Below, piece after piece: positions 19,901 through 29,363 of a stretch of DNA of 64,000 bases. Location of the stretch: NCBI GenBank assembly GCA_023428135.1, contig JAEYZG010000005.1, positions 124,001-188,000 on the forward strand. Reading direction: 5' to 3'. A program made the translations under genes and the position numbers. The notes beneath the pieces were generated by a model that did no database searches, was not told the origin of the DNA, and worked only from the letters and a program-made list of their open reading frames with translations. Origin of the DNA: Bacteroidota bacterium. Lineage in GTDB: Bacteria > Bacteroidota > Bacteroidia > Cytophagales > Cytophagaceae. Within the stretch, counting starts at the first letter, position 1; the number at the start of each line of letters is the position of its first letter.

Positions 19901-22608
19901 TACTTTCCTTTTCTGCAGATAAAGCGAAATACAATGTAGGCGAAACTGTCCGACTTTCAATTCCAGGAAGCAGTGAAGGCAGAGCTTTGGTAAGTATTGA
20001 GTCGGGAGCTAAAGTACTGCAAACACAATGGATGGAGACCAAGAAAGGGAACAACGACTTTGAATTCAAAGTTACCGAAGCAATGACTCCAAATATCTTT
20101 GTCAACGTGACTTTGATACAACCACATGCACAGACGCTTAATGATCTTCCTATTCGTATGTATGGAATCATTCCTTTAACAGTTGAGAATCCAGAAACGA
20201 TATTGGCTCCTGTCATCACGATGAAAGAAGAGCTCAGACCGGAGGAAGACTTCACTGTTTCCATCAAGGAGCAGAACGGTAAACCCATGATATATACTTT
20301 AGCTGTTGTTGATGAAGGCTTACTGGACCTTACCCGCTTTAAGGCACCCAACCCTCATGATCACTTCTACGCTAAAGAAGCTTTGGGTGTAAACACCTGG
20401 GATATGTATGACTATGTCATAGGTGCTTATGGAGAAAGAATAGATAAAATATTAAGTATCGGTGGTGACGGAGAGCTCAAAGGCAGCGAAGGAAACAAAA
20501 CCAACAGATTTAAACCTGTTGTGAAGTTTATAGGACCTTTCAGCCTTGCATCTGGTGGCTCGGCTACACATACTTTAAAGATGCCACAATATGTTGGATC
20601 AGTAAAAGCTATGGTGGTAGCAGGAAATCCTGATGGAGCTTATGGTAAAGCAGAAAAGGCTGTTCCAGTAAGAAAACCATTAATGGTATTGGCTACACTC
20701 CCAAGAGTACTTGGACCTGAAGAATCTGTAGCGTTGCCGGTGAACATATTTGCCATGACCAAAAACGTGAAGAATGTTAATGTCACGATAAAAGCAAATA
20801 ATATGTTTGAGCCAGTTGCTGAAAGTTCGAAAAGTATAACATTTAATCAACCTGGAGATGAGGTTGTAAACTTTTACCTAAAAGCCAAACCGGCAGCAGG
20901 AAAAGGATCTGTATCGGTAACTGCGACTAGTGGAAATGAAAGAGCTGAATATAACGTTGACATAGACATCCGAAATGGCAATACTGAAATTACTAAGGTA
21001 TACGAGAACGTTCTTTCGTCAAACGCTTCATGGAATTCAGATTTCACTCCATTTGGATTAGCAGGAACAAACAAAGCGACACTTGAAATTTCTGTAATAC
21101 CTCCGATAAATCTTGGCAAACGTTTAAGGCATCTGGTTCATTATCCTTATGGATGCTTAGAACAAACAACATCTTCAGTATTCCCTCAACTTTATGTGCT
21201 GGAATTGATGCAACCAACTGAGGAGTTGAAAAAAATGGTTGAGAAAAATGTTAAAGCGGGTATCCAGCGTCTAAAGCTGTTTCAACTGCCTGACGGAGGA
21301 ATGACCTATTGGCCAGGGCAGAATTATTATGACCCTTGGGCTACTAATTATGCAGGCCATTTTATGGTTGAAGCAGAGAAAAAAGGATACGCACTACCTC
21401 AAGGTTTCCTCAACAATTGGAAGAAGAGCCAGAAGAAAGAAGCACGCAACTGGAACTATGGAACATATAATGATGATCTGACTCAGGCATACAGATTATA
21501 TATTCTGGCACTTGCAGGTGATCCGGAAATTGGTGCTATGAACAGACTTAGAGAATCGAAAAGTCTTTCTTCTGCTGCCAAATGGAGGCTAGCAGCAGCG
21601 TACCATCTTGCTGGACAAACAGAGGTTGCTAAGAACCTTGTAAGTACAGCTTCTCTTACTGTAAAAGATTACAGAGAGATGGATAATACCTATGGCTCAA
21701 CATTAAGAGATAAAGCGATGATTCTGGAAGTATTAAGCATCATGAATATGAAAGCACAGGCTGCTCCGCTTGCTAAAGAAGTTTCAGCTGCACTGTCTTC
21801 AGAAAAATGGTTAAGTACTCAAGAAACATCTTATTGCCTAATGGCCATTACAAAGTTTGCAAATGTTTCTGCTCCTGGGACGAAAGTGAGCTTTGCATAT
21901 TCCGTTAATAATGGCAAACAGGTCAATGCCATGTCAGATATGAAAATTTCAGAGGTTGATCTTAAACCAAATGTAAACCCATTCAACTTACAGGTTAAAA
22001 ACACCAGCAATGGTGTGGCATATGCAAGAGTGTTATTAACAGGAACGCCAAAGCCAGGAATGGAAGAAGCTGCAGAAAACAATCTTGGAGTTGTGGTAAG
22101 ATATTTATCAAAAGACGGAGTTGAAATAGATGTTGACAAACTTGAGCAGGGAACTGACTTTATAGCTGAAGTTACAATATCAAATCCTGGTCTCAGAGGT
22201 GATTATCAGCAAATGGCTTTAAAACAAATTTTCGCTTCAGGATGGGAGATTAATAATTCCCGATTGGATAACTTTACGGAAAAAACTAAAGAAGAAAAGA
22301 GGAGAAGAAGATATTATTATAGCGATGAAGATTCAGAAAGTGAAGAAGAGGAAACAACCTCTAACGGTCTTCCATTAGCCGATGCTCCAACTTATAGAGA
22401 TATCAGAGACGACAGAGTTTACACCTTCTTTGACATAAAAGCGAATGAGAAGAAAACATTCCGTTTAATGCTGAACGCCGCATATCTTGGCAAGTTCTAT
22501 CTTCCTGCCACTTATGCAGAAGCAATGTATGATGGTTCTATCAATGCAACTGTTCCAGGTAAATGGGTAGAAGTATTTAAAGCTGGAGAGAATATTTCTC
22601 TTAAATAA
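16906..22608 (+). CDS. bacterial alpha-2-macroglobulin family protein
   Basis: The 1900-residue protein is anchored by an N-terminal membrane helix (about residues 13-32) instead of the lipobox seen in E. coli YfhM. A series of macroglobulin-like beta domains follows. The reactive thioester motif is present as YPYGCLEQT, with Cys1417 and Gln1420, ahead of the helical thioester domain. Such proteins are periplasmic protease traps that act with PBP1C, whose gene follows 16 bp downstream. Two unusual low-complexity insertions are visible: an acidic, tyrosine-rich one at about 480-516 and an Arg-Tyr-acidic one at about 1793-1822. Confidence 0.94.
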   Translation: MSLKTLLSGSKIKVILSSVLAIAAIGGGVYWYASKNKAKGEYKFNPAFKAYVSSFTGGVISRESPIRVSFVSEIVKPEEINTPLQSDLFRFSPSIKGTTKWIDKSTIEFVPEEPLNPGKSFEAKFEIGEVMQMPEDLQTFEFGFQTIPQTFDVYVEGLRTYDVTNLASQKLIGILSTADVVDNATLEKVLTASQDGKTLSISWTHENDRKIHRFQVEKIQRKEVAGTIILTWDGSPIQSETKGTETIEIPAIGEFSIISARAVQGEAQYAEIQFSDPLDQNQDLQGLIQISDVPDFNIVKDENVLKLYPPVRQIGSKTITVNQGVKNIKGKALGKTQNLDINFEEIKPSVKLTGKGVILPSTDGLIFPFEAVSLKSVNVKIIKIFENNVTQFFQVNRYDGNSEIKRVGKVVLKKNISLNNTNPNDYGKWKRYALDISSLIKTEPGAIYQIKIGFDKKDIFYSCDASEETVSEATGQTTLEVNEDDIIEENESSYWDYSEEYYYDEEYDYSQRDNPCHKSYYGEYRSVSRNIFASDLGIIAKAGSSGNLVFVVTDLKTTKPVDGATVEVYDYQQQLLSQDKTNGEGILTIDLKKKPFLVKVKKEEQIGYLKMDDQSALAVSNFDISGAKVQKGIKGFLYGERGVWRPGDSLFLTFILEDKLHNLPKNLPVNFELANPSGQVVKKLVSSNAVEGFYNFSTTTSPDDPTGNWTATVKVGGATFSYPLKIETVMPNRLKINLDFGKDKITAGGSSMKGDLNVKWLHGAVARNLETDVTVQLATGETKFNKYSDFIFDDPGKKYEGEPIEIFKGRIDQNGNATVNAHLDAGANAPGVMTANFKVRVMEEGGASSIDRFSMPYYPFTSFTGIRVPEGDKSRNMLLTDTSHTIDVVSLDPNGNLVSGRNIQMELYKIEWRYWWEKGEENLSAYLDNNYKQAIVRENVVTINGKARWQFRVNYPEWGRFYIRAKDTKSGHSTGKIVFIDWPGWAGNSRERNQGGAALLSFSADKAKYNVGETVRLSIPGSSEGRALVSIESGAKVLQTQWMETKKGNNDFEFKVTEAMTPNIFVNVTLIQPHAQTLNDLPIRMYGIIPLTVENPETILAPVITMKEELRPEEDFTVSIKEQNGKPMIYTLAVVDEGLLDLTRFKAPNPHDHFYAKEALGVNTWDMYDYVIGAYGERIDKILSIGGDGELKGSEGNKTNRFKPVVKFIGPFSLASGGSATHTLKMPQYVGSVKAMVVAGNPDGAYGKAEKAVPVRKPLMVLATLPRVLGPEESVALPVNIFAMTKNVKNVNVTIKANNMFEPVAESSKSITFNQPGDEVVNFYLKAKPAAGKGSVSVTATSGNERAEYNVDIDIRNGNTEITKVYENVLSSNASWNSDFTPFGLAGTNKATLEISVIPPINLGKRLRHLVHYPYGCLEQTTSSVFPQLYVLELMQPTEELKKMVEKNVKAGIQRLKLFQLPDGGMTYWPGQNYYDPWATNYAGHFMVEAEKKGYALPQGFLNNWKKSQKKEARNWNYGTYNDDLTQAYRLYILALAGDPEIGAMNRLRESKSLSSAAKWRLAAAYHLAGQTEVAKNLVSTASLTVKDYREMDNTYGSTLRDKAMILEVLSIMNMKAQAAPLAKEVSAALSSEKWLSTQETSYCLMAITKFANVSAPGTKVSFAYSVNNGKQVNAMSDMKISEVDLKPNVNPFNLQVKNTSNGVAYARVLLTGTPKPGMEEAAENNLGVVVRYLSKDGVEIDVDKLEQGTDFIAEVTISNPGLRGDYQQMALKQIFASGWEINNSRLDNFTEKTKEEKRRRRYYYSDEDSESEEEETTSNGLPLADAPTYRDIRDDRVYTFFDIKANEKKTFRLMLNAAYLGKFYLPATYAEAMYDGSINATVPGKWVEVFKAGENISLK

Positions 22609-22623
22609 TTACTATAAAAACTT

Positions 22624-24960
22624 ATGAAAAGGAGAAGCAAAATATATCTAGGTATACTTACGCTTCTCCTTATTTTTTTTCTTTTATTCTGGTTTTCTCT
22701 TCCTTCAAAACTATTTAAGGACCCCACCAGCACTATTCTTGAAGATAAAAAAGGAGAACTACTTGCCGCTAAAATCGCGGCAGATGGCCAATGGAGATTT
22801 CCCGTCAGTGATTCAGTTCCTAATAAATTTGCATTATCAATCATAACTTTTGAAGACAAAAACTTTCGTAACCATATTGGTGTAGATTTTTTATCTATTG
22901 GTAATTCCGCCTGGCAGAATATAAAAAACAAAAGAATAGTTAGAGGAGGCAGTACTCTTACGATGCAGGTTATAAGATTGAGCCGTAAAAACAAGCGAAG
23001 ATCATTTCTTGAAAAACTTATAGAAATCACACAGGCACTGAGGCTAGAAGTAACTTTATCAAAAAAAGAAATACTGACATTATATGCATCAAATGCTCCT
23101 TTCGGCGGTAATGTTGTTGGTCTTGAAGCTGCATCATGGAGGTATTTCAATGCCCCCTCCAGTCAACTTTCCTGGTCTGAAGCCGCTGCACTTGCTGTTT
23201 TACCAAATAGTCCTGCACTTATCTTTCCCGGAAAAAATGAACTGATCTTTTTAAAGAAAAGAAACAGACTTCTTAAGAGTTTGCATGATAAAGGCTACAT
23301 CGACCAAATGTCATATGAACTGGCATTAAAAGAACCATTGCCAGGTAAGCCTTATGCATTACCAGTTGTTGCTCCCCATTTACTGGCCTATTCTGAGAAA
23401 AAAGGAATGAAAGGTAAACGGATAAGCAGTACTATAAATATTCACCTTCAAAAAACTGTAAATAAAATACTAGCTTATCATCAGGAAAGACTTTCAGCAA
23501 ATGGGGTATATAATGCTGCTGCGCTTATTCTTGATGTTAAAACTGGTAAAGTACTTACTTATGGTGGCAATATACTGAGCGACCAAACTGATGATCATGG
23601 GTATAGTGTTGATCTTATACAGGCAAGGAGAAGTACCGGAAGTATCCTCAAACCTTTGTTATTCGGGATGCTTCTTAATGAAGGAAAATTATTGAATACA
23701 TCACTTGTTGCTGACATTCCCACACTTATTGGTGGTTACGCACCTAAAAATTATTTTCTTACCTATGATGGGGCAGTAGCATTCAAGCAATCTATAGCCA
23801 GATCACTTAATGTGCCAGCCGTAAGAATCCTTCAGGAATATGGTGTTGAAAAATTTCACCATAACCTGAAGAAACTTGGTATGACCACACTTCATAGGCC
23901 ATACACTCACTATGGTTTATCTCTTATATTGGGAGGTGCTGAAGGTACTCTTTGGGATCTTGCAGGGATATATAGGAACATGGCATCATCCTTAAACGAT
24001 TATCATCTTAATCATAAATTCAGATTAAAAACAGAGAAGCCATCTTTTATTACTAAAAAAGAAAATCAAAACTATTGTACTGTTTTAGACGCAGGATCTG
24101 TCTGGCTGACCTTTGAAGCTATGAATGAAGTTTCAAGACCTGAAGAAGATGCCTCATGGAGAGACTTTAGTTCTGCATACAAAATTGCATGGAAAACAGG
24201 CACAAGCTATGGCAACAGAGATGCCTGGGCGATTGGCTGCACACCGCAATATGTGGTAGCTGTGTGGGCTGGTAATGCTGACGGAGAAGGCAGACCTGAC
24301 CTCACAGGTATTGGCTCAGCTGCACCTATTTTATTTGACATCTTTAAACATCTTAAATCGCAACATTGGTTTCTACAGCCATTTAATGAAATGGTTCAGA
24401 TTGAAGTATGCACAAAAAGTGGATTTAAAGCAGGTGAAAATTGTGAAGACCGGACCATTCAATGGACACAAAAGGCTTCCCATCTTTCCGGCTTATGCCC
24501 ATATCATAAGCTTGTTCATCTGGATGAAGCGGAACAATACAGAGTAAGCGGCGAATGTGAGTCTGTCAGAAATATGCACACCAAGTCTTTATTTGTACTT
24601 CCCCCAGCAATGGAATACTATTTCAAAAACAAGAATGCTTCATACAAAACCTTACCTCCATACAGGGAAGACTGTATGGCTTACATAGCAAATCGTTCCT
24701 TTGAAATCCTTTATCCCTCTTATGGAAGTAAAATATTTATTCCTGTAGAGATAGATGAAAGAAAAGGAAAGACTGTTTTTGAAGTAGCTCATAGAAATCC
24801 CAACAAAGAATTGTTCTGGTCAATAGACAACATCTATTTAGGATCAACTAAAGATTTTCATCAACTTGCTGTGAATCCAGATCCTGGAGAACATTATCTT
24901 ACAGTTACAGATGAATCCGGAGAAAGCAAGCGGGTAAAGTTTGAAGTAATAGAAAGGTGA
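22624..24960 (+). CDS. pbpC: penicillin-binding protein 1C
   Basis: The 778-residue bifunctional peptidoglycan synthase has an N-terminal membrane helix (about 7-26), then a GT51 transglycosylase domain with catalytic Glu77 in FEDKNFRNH and the RGGSTLTMQ motif. The transpeptidase domain carries S340-I-L-K343, S394-L-N and K524-T-G. The C-terminal BiPBP_C domain (about 690-778) is characteristic of PBP1C. Coupling to the alpha-2-macroglobulin gene is the classic arrangement, interpreted as repair of peptidoglycan at sites where the protease trap is needed. Confidence 0.95.
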   Translation: MKRRSKIYLGILTLLLIFFLLFWFSLPSKLFKDPTSTILEDKKGELLAAKIAADGQWRFPVSDSVPNKFALSIITFEDKNFRNHIGVDFLSIGNSAWQNIKNKRIVRGGSTLTMQVIRLSRKNKRRSFLEKLIEITQALRLEVTLSKKEILTLYASNAPFGGNVVGLEAASWRYFNAPSSQLSWSEAAALAVLPNSPALIFPGKNELIFLKKRNRLLKSLHDKGYIDQMSYELALKEPLPGKPYALPVVAPHLLAYSEKKGMKGKRISSTINIHLQKTVNKILAYHQERLSANGVYNAAALILDVKTGKVLTYGGNILSDQTDDHGYSVDLIQARRSTGSILKPLLFGMLLNEGKLLNTSLVADIPTLIGGYAPKNYFLTYDGAVAFKQSIARSLNVPAVRILQEYGVEKFHHNLKKLGMTTLHRPYTHYGLSLILGGAEGTLWDLAGIYRNMASSLNDYHLNHKFRLKTEKPSFITKKENQNYCTVLDAGSVWLTFEAMNEVSRPEEDASWRDFSSAYKIAWKTGTSYGNRDAWAIGCTPQYVVAVWAGNADGEGRPDLTGIGSAAPILFDIFKHLKSQHWFLQPFNEMVQIEVCTKSGFKAGENCEDRTIQWTQKASHLSGLCPYHKLVHLDEAEQYRVSGECESVRNMHTKSLFVLPPAMEYYFKNKNASYKTLPPYREDCMAYIANRSFEILYPSYGSKIFIPVEIDERKGKTVFEVAHRNPNKELFWSIDNIYLGSTKDFHQLAVNPDPGEHYLTVTDESGESKRVKFEVIER

Positions 24961-25004
24961 TTTGGAAGCGGAAATCAGAAGTTTAAAATTAAATGAATTA
25001 GTAT

Positions 25005-25037
25005 AAAATGAGGCAGCCTTTAAGACAACCTCATTTT
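25005..25037. terminator. possible terminator between convergent pbpC and lipoprotein gene
   Basis: AAAATGAGG (25005-25013) pairs with CCTCATTTT (25029-25037) across a 15-nt loop, with T-rich sequence after it on the plus strand. Confidence 0.55.
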
Positions 25038-25063
25038 ATTTGTTAGAAAAATCTTAATATATC

Positions 25064-26005
25064 TTATTTCGCCATTTTAACATTAATAGCAATACCCTGG
25101 CTGCTATCGAAAAAATAAGGATCAATCAAAGCATATTTTCCTGAAGCCGTTTTCATTGCGTAAATATATCTTACCCCATTATTTTTACGGAGTAGTATTT
25201 TTGTGGTTCCATTTTCCACTCCAGCCGCTTTAGCAAAGGTTTCGATATCTGATCCGGTAGCATTTTTATATTGATCCACTGTCAAAGTCGTTTCCACTAA
25301 CTTAGTAGCATTAGTCACCGACCAGTTCTTTAATGAAGGATAAACCCCTTTGGAAGCCTCATCACTCGGTGCCGCCAGATACTGCTCATAAGTTGTATAA
25401 TTGTGGATGTAGCAAAAATCTATATCGCTGGCATAAGACCTTGCTTCACTTTCAAGATAGGATCCTGTAAAATTGAAAGGCTTTCTGGATAGAGAATAAA
25501 ATCCCCCTACCGGGAAAACGGAGTGATTAGAAGTAGAATCATTCAGGGATACTACATCTTGTTTGGTAGTTGAAGTTACCGCATCAAAATATGTTACCTT
25601 AACTGTTTTTGTGTCAACGTCGCCATTTGCCGCAGTAACAGAAAAAGAAAATGTTTTTGTTCCTGATGTGCTTGTTGAAGACGTAAAAGTTACTGAATCC
25701 AAAATAGGAGAAACTTTACTAAGCATGCTTAGGTCTGGTAAAAAATTATAAGGATCTGAATTAGGTGATCCATCTTCCTTAATCGATATAGATTTCAACT
25801 CTGAACTTCCTTTTTTTGCCAGAAAAACTATTTTTATTGTTGTTCCCGGCTTTACTGTTGTATCTTCTGTTACAGAGCCTTTGCTTTTGACCAATTCTAT
25901 GGTTGGTCCAGAAGATGATAATGGCGTAGGATCGTTCTTTTTACCGCAGCTTATCAACAATGAAAAAGCTAATCCAATCAATGGAATAAAAGATTTTGTT
26001 TGCAT
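25064..26005 (-). CDS. hypothetical lipoprotein with Ig-like region
   Basis: The 313-residue protein has a clear lipobox LLISC (Cys20) followed by GKKNDPTP. Residues about 35-145 look like an Ig/PKD-like beta-sandwich (TVKPGTTIKIVFLAKKGSSEL, then SVTAANGDVDTKTVKVTYFD). The C-terminal half shows no recognised family. It is likely to be exposed in the periplasm or on the cell surface. It stands alone between pbpC (convergent) and the RND efflux operon. Confidence 0.7.
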   Translation of the reverse strand: MQTKSFIPLIGLAFSLLISCGKKNDPTPLSSSGPTIELVKSKGSVTEDTTVKPGTTIKIVFLAKKGSSELKSISIKEDGSPNSDPYNFLPDLSMLSKVSPILDSVTFTSSTSTSGTKTFSFSVTAANGDVDTKTVKVTYFDAVTSTTKQDVVSLNDSTSNHSVFPVGGFYSLSRKPFNFTGSYLESEARSYASDIDFCYIHNYTTYEQYLAAPSDEASKGVYPSLKNWSVTNATKLVETTLTVDQYKNATGSDIETFAKAAGVENGTTKILLRKNNGVRYIYAMKTASGKYALIDPYFFDSSQGIAINVKMAK

Positions 26006-26134
26006 AAAAATTTTGATAGGTTTTGTTTATAAAAAAATTCTAAACCCCAAATTAAAAAAAATGAGCTCATGAAAAAAATATTCGCTATAAACCCGGATTT
26101 CAGAATAAAAATTCAAGAGCAAACCTTTTTAAAA

Positions 26135-26156
26135 TGTCCCGACAATTGCCGGGACA
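26135..26156 (-). terminator. hairpin, probable terminator of the RND efflux operon
   Basis: TGTCCCGACAATTGCCGGGACA is a 22-bp near-palindrome (one mismatch) 28 bp beyond the RND gene stop; on the minus strand it is followed by TTTTAAAAAGG. The TGTCCCGA core recurs in the tRNA-Leu-like pseudogene near 52412, so it may belong to a dispersed palindrome family. Confidence 0.55.
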
Positions 26157-26183
26157 ATTAAGAAACTATGGGAACAACAAACT

Positions 26184-29100
26184 TTAATCTAACTGTCTTT
26201 CAAAATCCATATTTCTCTTATAGACCCACTCAAATATTAATGGGAAAATAAGCAGCGTAAGCACTGTAGCTGTTATCAAACCTCCTATTACTACTATGGC
26301 AAGAGGCTTTTGAGTTTCCGAACCAATACCTGTCGACAATGCTGCAGGTAAAAGTCCCAGAGCCGCCATCATCGCAGTCATTACCACTGGCCTAATTCTT
26401 GACCTCACTCCATCAACAAGTGTATCAGCCAATGACATTCCATCTCTTAAATTATTTTTAAATACAGTAGTAAGAATAACTCCGTTCTGAATACAAATTC
26501 CAAACAGAGCAATAAATCCGACGCCAGCAGAAATACTAAAATTTGTATTCGTAATCAATAATGCCCAGATACCACCGATTAATGCAAAAGGCACATTCAA
26601 CAAAACAAGTACAGCATCTTTCAGATTTCCGAATGTCACAAAAAGAATAAGGAAGATTAAAAGGATACTCAGCGGCACAACCTGTCCAAGTCTTTTGGTG
26701 GCTCTCACCTGGTTTTCAAACTCACCCTTCCACTCTACTTTCATTCCCTTATCCAGCTTCACTGATTTCTGAACTTTTTCCTGAGCCTCTCTGATAGTAC
26801 TTCCCAAGTCCCTGCCTCTCACAGAAAACTTCACAGCAATAAATCTGTGATTACCCTCCCTATATACAAATGCCGGGCCCGTTTCGGGACGAATCACTGC
26901 AAGCTCTTTCAGCAATACCCTGTTTCCATGGATTGTAGGAACAGTAATATTTGCAATCTGCTCTTCTGTCTTTCTGAACTGAGGAAGATATCTTACTACA
27001 ATATCAAACTTCTTCTCACCCTCATACATCTTTGATGCAGTTTTTCCTCCAATTGCCATTTCTATAACACGTTGTGCATCTTCTGTCCTCACTCCATAAA
27101 TTGCCATCTTTTGCTGATTGAGCTCAATACGCATTTCCGGCTGACCAATCAATCTGATTATACCCAGATCTTCAATACCCTCAACACCTGATAAAATTTT
27201 ATTAACCTGTTCACCAAGTTCCTCTAGTCTTCCAAAGTCATCACCAAAAATCTTAACTGCCATAGAACCCTTCACCCCGGAAACCGCTTCTTCTACATTA
27301 TCCATAATTGGCTGAGAGAAGTTAAAGCTGATTCCCTGATATACCGCAAGCTTGTTTTTCATTTCAGTGATCAATTCATCCTTACTGATCTTCCTTTGCC
27401 AATTCTCTTTTGGTTTCAGGTCAACGTGGAACTCAATATTAAAGAACCCGGTAGGATCCGTTCCATCGTTAGGTCGTCCGGTCTGGCTCATTACAGCATT
27501 TACTTCATCAAAAGATGAAATGGATTTGCGGATTTTATTCGTCATTGAAATGGACTCGTTCAATGATGAGCTCATTGGCATGCTGGCTCTTATATAAACA
27601 GCCCCTTCATTCAACTGCGGCAAGAACTCTGAACCAAGGAATGTAAATGAAAACAAACCTATTCCAAGCGTAACTAACGATGTCATGAAGCTTACTTTCT
27701 TATGTTTAAAAACGAATGAAAAAGCCTTCGTAACTATATTGTTTACAAACTCAACAAAGAAATTATGTTTCTCTTTAACATTTTTATTTAAAAGAATATG
27801 GCTCAAAACCGGCACCAGAGTAAGCGTATAAATCAAAGCCCCTAGAAGTGCAAATCCCAAAGTCCATGCAAGAGGAGAAAACATCTTACCCTCCACCTTT
27901 TGGAATGAAAATATAGGTAAGAGTGCTGTGATGATAATCAATTTAGAAAAGAAGATAGACTTACCCAATTCAGCGCCGGTTTCTTTTATCCAACCCATTT
28001 TAGCCAATTTGTTAAAACGCGTCATGCCGAATTTATTCGCTTTATGATCAAGCATTACAAACAATCCTTCAACCATTACCACGGCCCCATCTATGATAAT
28101 ACCAAAGTCTATCGCACCCATGGATAAAAGGTTTGCAGACATACCTTTGATCCGCATACACATAAAAGCAAACAACAAAGCCAATGGAATAATAATAGAA
28201 ACTGTAATGGTAGTTCTCCAGTCAGCCATGAAAATAAATACAATAACAGTAACCAGAACAATCCCTTCAATCAGGTTTTTTGTTACTGTATTCGTAGTAA
28301 AACCAATAAGAGTGGACCTGTCATAAAATGGTACTATCTTGACATCATTCGGGAGTATGTAATCATTGAGCTCTTCGATCTTCTCCTTAAGTCCGGCAAG
28401 CACTATACTAGGATTTTCTGCCTTTCTCATGATTACAATTCCTTCTACAAGGTTTTTTGTAGTATCTCTGGAAACATAGCCAAGCTTTGGCAGATGATGC
28501 TCCCTTACCTTTGCCACATTTTTTACAAAAATAGGAGTACCATTTATATCATTGATAATAATATTTTCAATATCGGAGAGGTTCTTCAGCTGACCGATAC
28601 CTCTGACCACATAAGCCTGATCATTTTTTTCTATTACATCACCTCCGACATTCATGTTGCTTTTTGTAACTGCATCATAAACATCAAGAGCGGTAAGATT
28701 GTAGTTCTTCAATAAATCCGGATTAACGCTAATTTCATAGCTTTTAACTTCTCCTCCAAAGCTTACAACATCCGCTATACCATGTACACCTTTCAGATTT
28801 CTGTCAATGATCCAGTCTTGAATGGTCTTCAGTTCCCTAACATCCTTTGTTTTGCTATGAAGTGTATATCTGAATATTTCACCAGTAGGGCCATAAGGTG
28901 GTTGCATTTCAGGTTCTACACCATCAGGCAGGTTCACATTCATAAGACGATTGATTGCATTTTGCCTTGCGGTAAAATCATCAACATCATCATCGAATAT
29001 CATAGTAACGACAGATAAACCGAAAAGAGAAATTGACCTTAAACTAGTCTTACCTGGAACTGAATTCATTTCTACCTCAATAGGTATGGTAATGAACTTC

Positions 29101-29294
29101 TCAACTTCTTCCGCACTCCTTCCGGGCCACTGAGTAATAATCTGAACCCTGGCGTTTGTGACGTCAGGAAATGCTTCTATAGGAGTATTCAGATAGCTGA
29201 AGATACCTGCAATTATCAATACTAAGGTTGCGAAAAAAACAAAGAATTTATGTTTTAAGGAAAACCCTACTATATTTCCAATAAACCGTTTCAT
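26184..29294 (-). CDS. CusA/CzcA-family heavy-metal RND efflux pump
   Basis: The 1036-residue inner-membrane protein has twelve predicted helices and two large periplasmic loops. The heavy-metal RND signature DFGIIIDGAVVMVEG is present in the helix-4 region, containing the charged residues that carry protons in CzcA, along with NAINRLMNVNLPDGVEPEMQPPYGPTGE-type CzcA segments near residue 88. It exports metal ions (Cu, Ag, Zn, Co, Cd or Ni) with the adaptor and TolC-like channel encoded upstream. The metal is not decided by sequence alone. Confidence 0.9.
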   Translation of the reverse strand: MKRFIGNIVGFSLKHKFFVFFATLVLIIAGIFSYLNTPIEAFPDVTNARVQIITQWPGRSAEEVEKFITIPIEVEMNSVPGKTSLRSISLFGLSVVTMIFDDDVDDFTARQNAINRLMNVNLPDGVEPEMQPPYGPTGEIFRYTLHSKTKDVRELKTIQDWIIDRNLKGVHGIADVVSFGGEVKSYEISVNPDLLKNYNLTALDVYDAVTKSNMNVGGDVIEKNDQAYVVRGIGQLKNLSDIENIIINDINGTPIFVKNVAKVREHHLPKLGYVSRDTTKNLVEGIVIMRKAENPSIVLAGLKEKIEELNDYILPNDVKIVPFYDRSTLIGFTTNTVTKNLIEGIVLVTVIVFIFMADWRTTITVSIIIPLALLFAFMCMRIKGMSANLLSMGAIDFGIIIDGAVVMVEGLFVMLDHKANKFGMTRFNKLAKMGWIKETGAELGKSIFFSKLIIITALLPIFSFQKVEGKMFSPLAWTLGFALLGALIYTLTLVPVLSHILLNKNVKEKHNFFVEFVNNIVTKAFSFVFKHKKVSFMTSLVTLGIGLFSFTFLGSEFLPQLNEGAVYIRASMPMSSSLNESISMTNKIRKSISSFDEVNAVMSQTGRPNDGTDPTGFFNIEFHVDLKPKENWQRKISKDELITEMKNKLAVYQGISFNFSQPIMDNVEEAVSGVKGSMAVKIFGDDFGRLEELGEQVNKILSGVEGIEDLGIIRLIGQPEMRIELNQQKMAIYGVRTEDAQRVIEMAIGGKTASKMYEGEKKFDIVVRYLPQFRKTEEQIANITVPTIHGNRVLLKELAVIRPETGPAFVYREGNHRFIAVKFSVRGRDLGSTIREAQEKVQKSVKLDKGMKVEWKGEFENQVRATKRLGQVVPLSILLIFLILFVTFGNLKDAVLVLLNVPFALIGGIWALLITNTNFSISAGVGFIALFGICIQNGVILTTVFKNNLRDGMSLADTLVDGVRSRIRPVVMTAMMAALGLLPAALSTGIGSETQKPLAIVVIGGLITATVLTLLIFPLIFEWVYKRNMDFERQLD

Positions 29295-29363
29295 AGATGT
29301 AATCGTAAATGGCTGATCTTAATTGAAAGATCTTTGATTATATAATGCACAGAGAATAAAACA

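Noticed and set aside
19884..20351. 155-residue minus-strand frame inside the A2M gene
   Set aside because: Antisense shadow; the sense frame carries conserved macroglobulin domains.
22512..23150. 212-residue minus-strand frame opposite the A2M/pbpC junction
   Set aside because: It is antisense to two well-supported genes and has no recognisable domain.
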